A DNA stretch of 6,183 bases from an uncultured Collinsella sp. (GTDB lineage: Bacteria > Actinomycetota > Coriobacteriia > Coriobacteriales > Coriobacteriaceae): contig CAAENO010000059.1 in the NCBI GenBank assembly GCA_900757385.1, positions 1-6,183 on the forward strand, written 5' to 3'. This document shows positions 1-5,641 of this stretch, piece by piece. The notes beneath the pieces were generated by a model. The model had not been told where the DNA came from. It saw only the letters and a program-made list of their open reading frames with translations, and made no database searches. A program made the translations under genes and the position numbers. Every line of letters begins with the position of its first letter. Position 1 is the first letter of the stretch.

Positions 1-749
1 CCGATTCCGTGATCGGCAAGGACAAGATCCGCATTGGCATGGAGGCGGCCTACGCCCCGTACAACTGGCAGGTTTCCGAGGCCAGCGAGTTCACGATCCC
101 CATCGATAACGTGCAGGGAGCCTACGCCGATGGCTACGACGTGCAGATCGCCAAGATCGTCTGCAAGGCTCTCGGCGGCGAGCCCGTTGCCGTCAAGCAG
201 AGCTTCTCGGGCCTTATCGACTCGCTCAACAACGGCCAGATTGACCTCATCATCGCCGGCATGAGCGCCACGCCCGAGCGCGAGGAGTCCGTCGGCTTTT
301 CCGACCCGTACTTCATTGGCTACTTTGGCCTGTTCGTAAAAGAGGGCTCGCCCTACCAAAACGCCACCAAGCTCAGCGACTTCAGCGGTGCCACGGTGCT
401 CGGCCAAAAGGACACCATGCTCGATACCGTCATCGACGAGATTCCGGGCGTTGTGCACAAGAACCCGGTCGATTCGGTCCCCACGGTGTTCTCGAATCTG
501 CTGCAGGGCACGTGCGACGCCGTGACCTACAACACTGAGAACGAAAAGGGCTATATGGCCCAAAATCCCGGTATCGTCCCCATCCACTTTGCCGAGGGCG
601 AGGGCTTTAAGCAGGAGGTCACGGCGAATGTCGGTTGCCGCAAGGGATCGGACAAACTGCTTAAGCTCATCGACAAGACACTCAAGGGCATCAGCCAGGA
701 GGAGCGCGACCAGATGTGGGACGCGTGCCTCGACCGTCAGCCGGCATAG
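1..749 (+). CDS. Polar amino-acid ABC transporter solute-binding protein (family 3), 5' partial
   Basis: This is the extracytoplasmic binding protein of an amino-acid ABC importer; it captures the substrate and delivers it to the permease encoded next. About 248 residues are visible, reading from base 3. The mature family-3 (SBP_bac_3) fold is recognisable: IRIGMEAAYAPYNW near the start, the GYDVQIAK segment, the signature stretch at 240-311 (DLIIAGMSATPERE followed by FSDPY, with the substrate-carboxylate Arg at 279-281), and the second-lobe acidic residue in GTCDAV (Asp at 516-518). The frame is open to the left edge and no signal peptide or lipobox is visible, so the real start lies upstream; the GTG at base 9 is only an internal valine. 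The gene ends in TAG, nine bases before the permease ATG, and the permease ribosome binding site overlaps this stop. The exact amino acid transported cannot be read from the sequence. Confidence 0.93.
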   Translation, partial: DSVIGKDKIRIGMEAAYAPYNWQVSEASEFTIPIDNVQGAYADGYDVQIAKIVCKALGGEPVAVKQSFSGLIDSLNNGQIDLIIAGMSATPEREESVGFSDPYFIGYFGLFVKEGSPYQNATKLSDFSGATVLGQKDTMLDTVIDEIPGVVHKNPVDSVPTVFSNLLQGTCDAVTYNTENEKGYMAQNPGIVPIHFAEGEGFKQEVTANVGCRKGSDKLLKLIDKTLKGISQEERDQMWDACLDRQPA

Positions 750-758
750 GGAGGCAGC

Positions 759-1907
759 ATGAAAGGCATCAATCGTCTGGCCTCCTTTATCAAGGCCGAC
801 CACCGTTATGTGTACCTGGGCACGAGCGTTATCGCGGCGCTCGGCTTGGCATTTAGCCAGCGCAACCCCACGCCGCTGAGCTTTTTGGCGCCCACCGGCA
901 TCTTCCAGGATTGCCTTTGGGCGATTCTTTGGGCCTGGATCGTCGTGTCGGCGGCAGCGCTCGTCACCAAGGTTATGCACTGGAACGACTATCGCGAAAC
1001 GTCGCCGTTTGCATCTGAGCGTTGCCGTCGCGGCGCGCGCCTGGGCAGCTATGTCGTGGTTGCCATCGCGGCGATCTTCTTTATCGACCGCTGCGTCATG
1101 TCGTTTGTCGACCTGGTGCAGGTGAGCATTGTCTCGGACTCCAATCCCAGCGACTTTCTGTCGAGCTTGGTCTACATGACCTACAAGAGCGGCGACTTCT
1201 TTATCCGCGGTATCGAGATCACCATCGCGCTTGCCACCTTCGGCACGGTCATCGCCTTCTTCTTGGCGCTGCTCTTTGTGTTCTTGCGCACCCAGACCTT
1301 CGATCGCGTCGACAACGACCTGGTGCGCTTCTTTAAGAGCATCGGCCGCGGCTTTGCGACCGTCTACTCTACCATCGTGCGCGGCACGCCCATGATGGTC
1401 CAGGGCCTGCTCATCTATTACGCGGGCTTTACCGTTCTGCGCGGCATGGGCTTCGAGACCGCCCAGGCCAACCAGATTTGGAGTACCTTCACCGCCGGTC
1501 TCGTCACCATCTCGCTCAACTCCACCGCCTACATGATGGAGGTCCTGCGCGGCGGCATCGAGTCCATCGATCCCGGCCAGGCCGAGGCAGCGCGCTCGCT
1601 GGGCCTGTCGCAGTGGCAGGCTATGCGCAAAGTCGTGTTCCCTCAGGGTATTAAAAACGCGATCCCGGCGCTCACCAACGAGCTCATCATCAACATCAAG
1701 GACTCGTCGGTGCTCTCGGTCATCGGCGTGTTCGACCTCATGTACGCCACCACCACCGTCGCCGGCGTGTACTACCGCCAGATGGAGGTCTACTGCGTGG
1801 CGCTCGTGGTCTATCTGATCCTGACGCTCGTGGCGAGCCGCCTGCTCGAGGCCTTTGGCAAAAAGCTCGGCGCCGAGGCTCCGGCCACGCTGCCCAGCTC
1901 TAACTAG
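759..1907 (+). CDS. Amino-acid ABC transporter permease with extra N-terminal membrane domain
   Basis: This is the inner-membrane permease subunit of a HisM/GlnP-type polar amino-acid importer. The canonical permease domain occupies roughly residues 140-375: STIVRGTPMMVQG (RGTP at 208-211), then the cytoplasmic EAA loop that contacts the ATPase (AEAARSLGLSQWQAMRKVVFPQG, EAA at 276-278), then NELIINIKDSSVLSVIG. Family members are usually about 215-250 residues, but this protein has 382. The extra 130-140 N-terminal residues contain about three hydrophobic segments (near 17-32, 49-69 and 95-109), separated by a charged loop. The start is set by AGGGAGG at 748-754, four bases before ATG, overlapping the stop of the binding-protein gene and suggesting translational coupling. 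Only one permease gene is seen, so the functional channel may be a homodimer (inference). Confidence 0.93.
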   Translation: MKGINRLASFIKADHRYVYLGTSVIAALGLAFSQRNPTPLSFLAPTGIFQDCLWAILWAWIVVSAAALVTKVMHWNDYRETSPFASERCRRGARLGSYVVVAIAAIFFIDRCVMSFVDLVQVSIVSDSNPSDFLSSLVYMTYKSGDFFIRGIEITIALATFGTVIAFFLALLFVFLRTQTFDRVDNDLVRFFKSIGRGFATVYSTIVRGTPMMVQGLLIYYAGFTVLRGMGFETAQANQIWSTFTAGLVTISLNSTAYMMEVLRGGIESIDPGQAEAARSLGLSQWQAMRKVVFPQGIKNAIPALTNELIINIKDSSVLSVIGVFDLMYATTTVAGVYYRQMEVYCVALVVYLILTLVASRLLEAFGKKLGAEAPATLPSSN

Positions 1908-1916
1908 GCTTAAGAC

Positions 1917-1922
1917 GAGGAG
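1917..1922 (+). promoter_or_regulatory. Ribosome binding site that fixes the ATPase start
   Basis: GAGGAG sits seven bases before the ATG at 1930. The same frame is open further upstream to an ATG at 1855, but that start would overlap the permease by more than 50 bases, and the encoded residues upstream of 1930 resemble no ABC ATPase N-terminus. The 1930 start is therefore preferred. Confidence 0.8.
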
Positions 1923-1929
1923 AATCATC

Positions 1930-2715
1930 ATGGCAGATACCGCCACTACCGGCACTGCGGCAGCCGTGCAAAACCAAGAGCCGCTTATCCGCGTCGAGGG
2001 CCTGCGCAAGAGCTTTGGCTCACTCGAGGTACTCAAGGGCATCGACTTGTCCGTCAATCCCGGCGAGGTCGTCACCATCATCGGCGCCTCGGGCTCGGGC
2101 AAGTCGACGTTTCTGCGCTGCCTTAACCTGCTCGAGACTCCGGATGCCGGCCATATCTGGTTCCACGGTCAGGACCTTACTGCCGAGCGCTGCAATATCA
2201 ATAAACTGCGCGAGGACATCGGCATGGTGTTCCAGGGCTTCAACCTGTTCAACAACATGGACGTGCTCGACAACTGCACGCTCGCGCCCGTCACGCTCAA
2301 AAAGATGAGCAAGGCCGAGGCCGAGAAGGTCGCGATGGAGCATCTGGCGAGCGTGGGACTCGAAAAGTTCGCGCACGCCGCCGTGGGTCGCCTGTCCGGT
2401 GGCCAAAAGCAGCGCGTGGCCATCGCTCGCGCCCTGTGCATGAGTCCGCAGATCATGCTGTTCGACGAGCCGACTTCGGCACTCGACCCCGAGATCGTGG
2501 GCGAGGTGCTCGAGGTCATGCGCAAGCTCGCGGCCGACGGCATGACCATGGTTGTCGTCACGCACGAGATGGCCTTTGCCCGCACGGTGTCCGACCGCGT
2601 GGTCTTTATGGACAAGGGCGTGGTGCTCGAGGACGCCGCGCCGGCCGAGCTCTTCGGCAACCCCAAGCACCAGCGCACCCGCGAGTTCCTCTCGCGTTAT
2701 CTCGAGGACAAATAA
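1930..2715 (+). CDS. Amino-acid ABC transporter ATP-binding protein
   Basis: This is the cytoplasmic ATPase that powers the importer; 261 residues, a little longer than the usual 240-250 of GlnQ/HisP-type proteins because of a 17-residue Ala/Thr-rich N-terminal tail. All nucleotide-binding motifs are intact: Walker A GASGSGKST (52-60), Q-loop MVFQG (Gln102), ABC signature LSGGQ (155-159), Walker B MLFDE (176-180), D-loop SALD (183-186) and switch His212 in VVVTHEM. The segment FQGFNLFNNMDVLDN is typical of the polar amino-acid subfamily. It follows the permease by 22 bases and is the last gene of the three-gene unit; a GC-rich hairpin follows the TAA. The genes upstream and the subfamily signature agree on amino-acid uptake; substrate is unknown. 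Confidence 0.95.
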   Translation: MADTATTGTAAAVQNQEPLIRVEGLRKSFGSLEVLKGIDLSVNPGEVVTIIGASGSGKSTFLRCLNLLETPDAGHIWFHGQDLTAERCNINKLREDIGMVFQGFNLFNNMDVLDNCTLAPVTLKKMSKAEAEKVAMEHLASVGLEKFAHAAVGRLSGGQKQRVAIARALCMSPQIMLFDEPTSALDPEIVGEVLEVMRKLAADGMTMVVVTHEMAFARTVSDRVVFMDKGVVLEDAAPAELFGNPKHQRTREFLSRYLEDK

Positions 2716-2740
2716 CCGACCGCAAACGCTTGCGTTGCAG

Positions 2741-2764
2741 GGCCGCTCCCGTGGGGCGGCCTTT
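2741..2764 (+). terminator. Probable intrinsic terminator after the ABC operon
   Basis: GGCCGC (2741-2746) pairs with GCGGCC (2756-2761). The intervening bases TCCCGTGGG can add three C-G pairs with one bulged T, and TTTGT follows. The U tract is short, so termination may be partial and allow some readthrough into the peptidase gene 24 bases downstream. Just upstream, GCAAACGC and GCGTTGC (2722-2738) form a second, weaker hairpin with a tiny loop. Confidence 0.6.
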
Positions 2765-2787
2765 GTCGTCACAATCGAAAGGATGTC

Positions 2788-4203
2788 ATGGCCGAGGTTT
2801 GGCGCTTCTTTGCGCATGAGGACGATTTTGCCGATTTGGATGAAACTGGCGCGTGCGAGCGCCTGGGGCGCGTGCTGTCGTTTCCGACCATCTCGAGCAT
2901 GGATGCCGAGGCGATGGACTGGCAGCCGTTCGACGACCTGCGCGCCTATATGCAGCAGGCGTGGCCGCGCGTGTTCGCGGCGGGCGAGGTCGAGCTCGTC
3001 GACCATTCGCTGCTCGTGACGCTTACCGGCTCCGACCCTGCCCTTAAGCCCGTTATGCTCATGGGCCACATGGACGTGGTTCCCGTGGTGCCCGGCACCG
3101 AGGCTGACTGGGCGCATGCCCCCTTTAGTGGCCACGTGGACGACACCTACATTTGGGGTCGCGGCGCTATCGACATGAAAGATCAGGTCGCAGGCATTCT
3201 CGAGGCTGTCGAGTATGCGCTGGCCCACGGCTGGGAGCACGAGCGCACCCTGCTGCTGGCTTTTGGCCAGGACGAGGAAACCACGCAGTTCGGTGCGGGT
3301 GCCATCGGCCGCGTGCTCGAGGAGCGCGGCGTTGAACTTGAGTACCTGATCGACGAGGGCGACTACCGCATCGTTCCGGCTGCCGAGTATAGCGCGGGCG
3401 AGGGTTGGCTCATGCACGCCGACCTGGCTGAGAAAGGTTATGCCGACATTGTGCTCAAGACGAAGAGTGAAGGCGGGCATTCGTCTAACCCCTACGGCGG
3501 CACATCGCTCGAGGTGCTGAGCCGTGCCATCGCTGCAATCTGCGATATCGAGTGGCCGACGCACGTGACCGACTTGCTTGCCGCCCAGCTCGTCGAGTTG
3601 GGGCTCTACACGGCCGATGAAATTGCCGCCAACGGGGATGTCATTGTCCGCGATTGCCTCGCCAGCAAAAAGCTCTATCCGCTGGTGGCGACCACCTGCG
3701 CGCCCACGCAGATCGAGGGCGGCAGCACCGGCGCCAACGTAATGCCGCAGGATATGTGGGCCAACATCAACTTCCGCATGCTCGAGGGCACGAGCGTGGC
3801 CGATGTCGTTACCCGCTGCCGCGAGGCGGTTGCCGCGGCGGGCCTTGCCGGGCGCGTGGAGATCGAACTCGGTCCCGGCAGCTCCGAGCCTTCGCCGTCT
3901 CCGCGCGTCGGCGGGCCGGGGCTCGAGGCCGTCCGCGCCATCGCCGCCCACTATTTCCGTGATCCAAAGGGGACGGAGGAAAACGGATCATTCGAGCCAG
4001 TGGCAATTGTGCCCTCGACCGTGATCGGTGCGACCGATGCTGCCAACTACCAGCACATTTGCCCCGAGTGCATTCGCTTCTCGGCCTTTGTGGTTGATGA
4101 CGACGAGTGTGATCGCGGCGTCCACGGCACCAACGAGCGCATCACCCGCTGCGCCTTCCTCCAGGGTGTCCGCTTTCTCATCGCTCTGCTCCACACGCTC
4201 TAG
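2788..4203 (+). CDS. M20-family metallopeptidase (carboxypeptidase/deacylase type)
   Basis: A 471-residue zinc-dependent hydrolase of the M20 family (ArgE/DapE/CPS1-like), which cleaves peptides or N-acyl amino acids. It has no signal peptide, so it is probably cytoplasmic. The metal centre is readable: GHMD (His94, Asp96), GRGAIDMKD (bridging Asp129), DEE (Glu163 as general base, Glu164 as ligand), an Asp in IDEGD near 189, and C-terminal VHGTNE (His446). The dimerisation or lid domain lies between about residues 200 and 340 (EGGHSSNP, then INFRML). The start is supported by GAAAGGA at 2777-2783, four bases before ATG. It lies 72 bases after the amino-acid ABC operon with a probable terminator between, so a shared substrate pathway is plausible but not shown. 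Oddities: residues 391-401 (RDPKGTEENGS) are encoded by an inverted-repeat-ended sequence, look inserted, and use codons (CCA, GGG, GGA, TCA) rare in neighbouring genes; the TAG stop merges with a perfect palindrome. Exact substrate unknown. Confidence 0.9.
   Translation: MAEVWRFFAHEDDFADLDETGACERLGRVLSFPTISSMDAEAMDWQPFDDLRAYMQQAWPRVFAAGEVELVDHSLLVTLTGSDPALKPVMLMGHMDVVPVVPGTEADWAHAPFSGHVDDTYIWGRGAIDMKDQVAGILEAVEYALAHGWEHERTLLLAFGQDEETTQFGAGAIGRVLEERGVELEYLIDEGDYRIVPAAEYSAGEGWLMHADLAEKGYADIVLKTKSEGGHSSNPYGGTSLEVLSRAIAAICDIEWPTHVTDLLAAQLVELGLYTADEIAANGDVIVRDCLASKKLYPLVATTCAPTQIEGGSTGANVMPQDMWANINFRMLEGTSVADVVTRCREAVAAAGLAGRVEIELGPGSSEPSPSPRVGGPGLEAVRAIAAHYFRDPKGTEENGSFEPVAIVPSTVIGATDAANYQHICPECIRFSAFVVDDDECDRGVHGTNERITRCAFLQGVRFLIALLHTL
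3960..3990. repeat. Repeat-like insertion with inverted ends inside the peptidase gene
   Basis: TGATCC at 3960-3965 and GGATCA at 3985-3990 are perfect inverted ends of a 31-nt segment whose interior holds AAAGGGGAC and GGAGGAAAAC. The interior differs in base and codon use from the flanking gene, and it encodes an Asp/Lys/Glu/Asn/Gly-rich loop just before the conserved VIGATDAANY segment. The AAAGGGGAC core resembles AAAGGGAC in the palindrome at 4203-4237. It is called a repetitive element by inference; no second full copy is in the window. Confidence 0.45.
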
Positions 4204-4237
4204 AATCCGACAAAGGGACTGTCCCTTTGTCGGATTC
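4203..4237. repeat. Perfect 16-bp palindrome at the peptidase stop codon (REP-like, possible terminator)
   Basis: GAATCCGACAAAGGGA (4203-4218) and TCCCTTTGTCGGATTC (4222-4237) are perfect inverted repeats around a CTG loop. The first G is the last base of the peptidase TAG. No T-run follows on either strand, so a classical intrinsic terminator is doubtful, though so stable a hairpin could stall RNA polymerase or protect the mRNA 3' end. The perfect arms and tiny loop suggest an extragenic palindromic repeat. Confidence 0.75.
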
Positions 4238-4248
4238 CGTGCGGGTTA

Positions 4249-4277
4249 TATGCAGGTTTGTCTGCGCACGCTATCAT
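4249..4277 (+). promoter_or_regulatory. Possible prfA promoter
   Basis: The best -10 candidate in the gap before prfA is TATCAT at 4272-4277. With a 17-base spacer the -35 would be TATGCA at 4249-4254, which matches the consensus at only half its positions. Transcription would start near 4284, giving a leader of about 150 bases that contains the small ORF at 4325. This is a weak prediction based on position and the -10 alone. Confidence 0.3.
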
Positions 4278-4324
4278 GTATGGGTTAGACCGCAACTATG
4301 TACCCCACACGCGAAGGGATGCGC

Positions 4325-4351
4325 ATGTATCTGAAGATCGACATGTTCTAG
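4325..4351 (+). CDS. Candidate leader peptide MYLKIDMF upstream of prfA
   Basis: ATG-TAT-CTG-AAG-ATC-GAC-ATG-TTC-TAG is a nine-codon frame preceded by GAAGGGA (4313-4319) with five bases of spacing, a credible ribosome binding site. It stops with UAG followed by C. UAG is read by RF1, the product of the next gene, and C after the stop is known as a weak termination context. The frame is the same as prfA; past the UAG it continues (PGLPPQW...) and ends at TAA 4418-4420, whose last two bases begin the prfA Shine-Dalgarno AAAGGAG. A small hairpin (GGCGC 4371-4375 with GCGCC 4379-4383) lies between. Role as a regulatory leader is inference; it could instead be a chance ORF or the start of a lost gene. 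Confidence 0.4.
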   Translation: MYLKIDMF

Positions 4352-4432
4352 CCGGGCTTACCCCCGCAGTGGCGCCGCGCGCCCCATCAACTCTGCCGAT
4401 TTTCACCTTCACGCATATAAAGGAGTCCCGCC

Positions 4433-5500
4433 ATGCGCGACAAGCTCGAAAAGATCATCAAGGCCTACGAGGAGCTCGAGAAGAAGCTTTCCGACCCGGC
4501 CGTCGCCTCCGACATCAAGGAGTTCACGCGTCTCAACAAGGAGTACGCGCACCAGTCCGACCTCATTGCCGCTTCGCGCGAGTACATCAGCGCGCTCGAC
4601 GACATCGAGGCTGCCAAGGAGATGCTCCGCGACACCACCGATGCCGATGAGAAGGAGATGCTCCAGATGGACATCTCCGAGAACGAGGACAAGCTTCCCC
4701 AGCTCGAGGAAGATATCAAGTACATGCTCATCCCGAGCGACCCCAACGACGACAAGAACACCATCGTCGAGATCCGCTCCGCCGCCGGTGGCGACGAGGC
4801 GGCCATCTTCGCCGGCGACCTGTACAAGATGTACCAGCGCTTTTGCGAGTCACGCGGCTGGAAGACCACCGTGCTCGATTCCAGCCCCAGCGAGGCCGGC
4901 GGCTTTAAATCCATCGAGTTCAAGGTCGAGGGCGACCGCGTCTACTCCGTCATGAAGTTCGAGTCCGGCGTGCACCGTGTCCAGCGCGTTCCCAAGACCG
5001 AGTCTCAGGGCCGTATCCAGACCTCCACAGCAACCGTCGCAGTGCTTCCCGAGGCCGAGGAGATTGACGTCCAGATCAACCAGTCCGACCTGCGTATCGA
5101 CACTTACTGCGCTTCGGGCCCTGGCGGTCAGTGCGTTAACACCACCTACTCCGCCGTGCGTATCACTCACCTGCCCACCAACACCGTGGTGCAGTCGCAG
5201 GAGCAGCGCTCCCAGATCCAGAACCGCGAGGTCTGCATGCAGATGCTGCGTGCCCGTCTGTACGAGATGGAACTCGAGAAGCAGCAGGCCGAGCTCGGCG
5301 CCGAGCGCCAGAGCCAGATCGGCCACGGCAACCGTTCCGAGAAGATCCGTACCTACAACCAGCCCCAGGACCGCGTGACCGATCACCGCATCGGTTTCAA
5401 CTCCACCTACAATGGCGTCCTCCTGGGCGACCAGCTCGGCACCGTCATCGAGGCGCTCGCCGCCGCCGAGCGTGCCGAGAAGCTGGCACAGGCAGTCTAA
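4433..5500 (+). CDS. prfA: Peptide chain release factor 1 (RF1)
   Basis: RF1 recognises UAA and UAG in the ribosomal A site and triggers hydrolysis of the finished peptide. The protein has 355 residues, close to the usual 355-360. It shows the coiled-coil N-terminal domain (about 1-100), the domain start SAAGGDEAA (GGDEAA 119-124), the codon-recognition tripeptide PKT (187-189) in RVPKTESQGR, which fits the PxT of RF1 and not the SPF of RF2, and the catalytic GGQ (231-233) followed by VNTTYSAVRITH. It ends with the conserved RIGFNSTYNGVLLGDQLG region. Gln233 is the residue methylated by PrmC. The residue after GGQ is Cys where His is common, and TTY replaces the usual TTD. AAAGGAG (4419-4425) lies seven bases before ATG. 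The gene itself ends in TAA, which RF2 can also read. Confidence 0.97.
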   Translation: MRDKLEKIIKAYEELEKKLSDPAVASDIKEFTRLNKEYAHQSDLIAASREYISALDDIEAAKEMLRDTTDADEKEMLQMDISENEDKLPQLEEDIKYMLIPSDPNDDKNTIVEIRSAAGGDEAAIFAGDLYKMYQRFCESRGWKTTVLDSSPSEAGGFKSIEFKVEGDRVYSVMKFESGVHRVQRVPKTESQGRIQTSTATVAVLPEAEEIDVQINQSDLRIDTYCASGPGGQCVNTTYSAVRITHLPTNTVVQSQEQRSQIQNREVCMQMLRARLYEMELEKQQAELGAERQSQIGHGNRSEKIRTYNQPQDRVTDHRIGFNSTYNGVLLGDQLGTVIEALAAAERAEKLAQAV

Positions 5501-5502
5501 GT

Positions 5503-5526
5503 TCCGCCGTTCTACCGAACGGCGGA
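5503..5526 (+). terminator. Hairpin just after prfA
   Basis: TCCGCCGTTC (5503-5512) pairs perfectly with GAACGGCGGA (5517-5526) around a TACC loop, two bases after the prfA stop. No T-run follows, so it is more likely an mRNA-end-stabilising or pausing hairpin than a full terminator; the strong terminator lies about 45 bases further on. Confidence 0.5.
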
Positions 5527-5539
5527 CCGGTCGACGCTG

Positions 5540-5641
5540 CGCGCCACCCAGAGCGACAATTTGTCATTCAAAAGGCAAGGCATGACCAGAAGGTCTATGC
5601 CTTGCCTTTTTCATGCCAACTTGTTCGCTCTGGGTGGCGCT
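5540..5641. repeat. Nested palindromic element, about 100 nt, MITE- or REP-like
   Basis: The outer arms GCGCCACCCAGAGCGA (5541-5556) and TCGCTCTGGGTGGCGC (5625-5640) are perfect 16-bp inverted repeats, extended inward by CAA/TTG after a one-base bulge. Inside, separated by unpaired stretches of ten bases on each side, is a second long stem at 5570-5610. The whole can fold into a single rod. CGCTG occurs at 5535-5539 and again at 5642-5646, each exactly one base outside an arm, as a target-site duplication would be. It encodes no protein. Confidence 0.6.
5570..5612 (+). terminator. Strong intrinsic terminator (probably bidirectional)
   Basis: AAAAGGCAAGGCAT (5570-5583) pairs with ATGCCTTGCCTTTT (5597-5610). 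The stem continues as GACC/GGTC (5584-5587 and 5592-5595, one bulged T at 5596) and closes on an AGAA loop. The right arm ends in TTTTT, giving a U tract on the + strand, while the AAAA on the left gives one for the - strand. It would end prfA transcription and separate it from prmC. Confidence 0.85.

Noticed and set aside
9..11. GTG as the start of the solute-binding protein
   Set aside because: The frame is open to the window edge with sensible residues before it, and starting here would remove the export signal that such a protein needs.
1855..1929. An upstream ATG for the ATPase
   Set aside because: It would overlap the permease gene and lacks a good ribosome binding site, whereas the 1930 ATG has GAGGAG at ideal spacing.
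2020..3951. A 643-codon open frame on the - strand
   Set aside because: It is antisense to two genes with intact motifs (ABC ATPase and M20 peptidase), is rich in His/Arg/Ala/Gly as expected from the reverse frame of GC-rich genes, and spans the intergenic hairpin. It is a shadow.
4215..4429. Long-range pairing of GGGACT (4215-4220) with AGTCCC (4424-4429) to hide the prfA ribosome binding site
   Set aside because: GGGACT belongs to a perfect 16-bp local hairpin that would win, and it probably lies upstream of the prfA transcription start.
4465..4923. A 152-codon Ser-rich open frame on the - strand within prfA
   Set aside because: It is the reverse frame of the well-supported RF1 coding sequence; its serine runs reflect GAG/GAC codons on the other strand.
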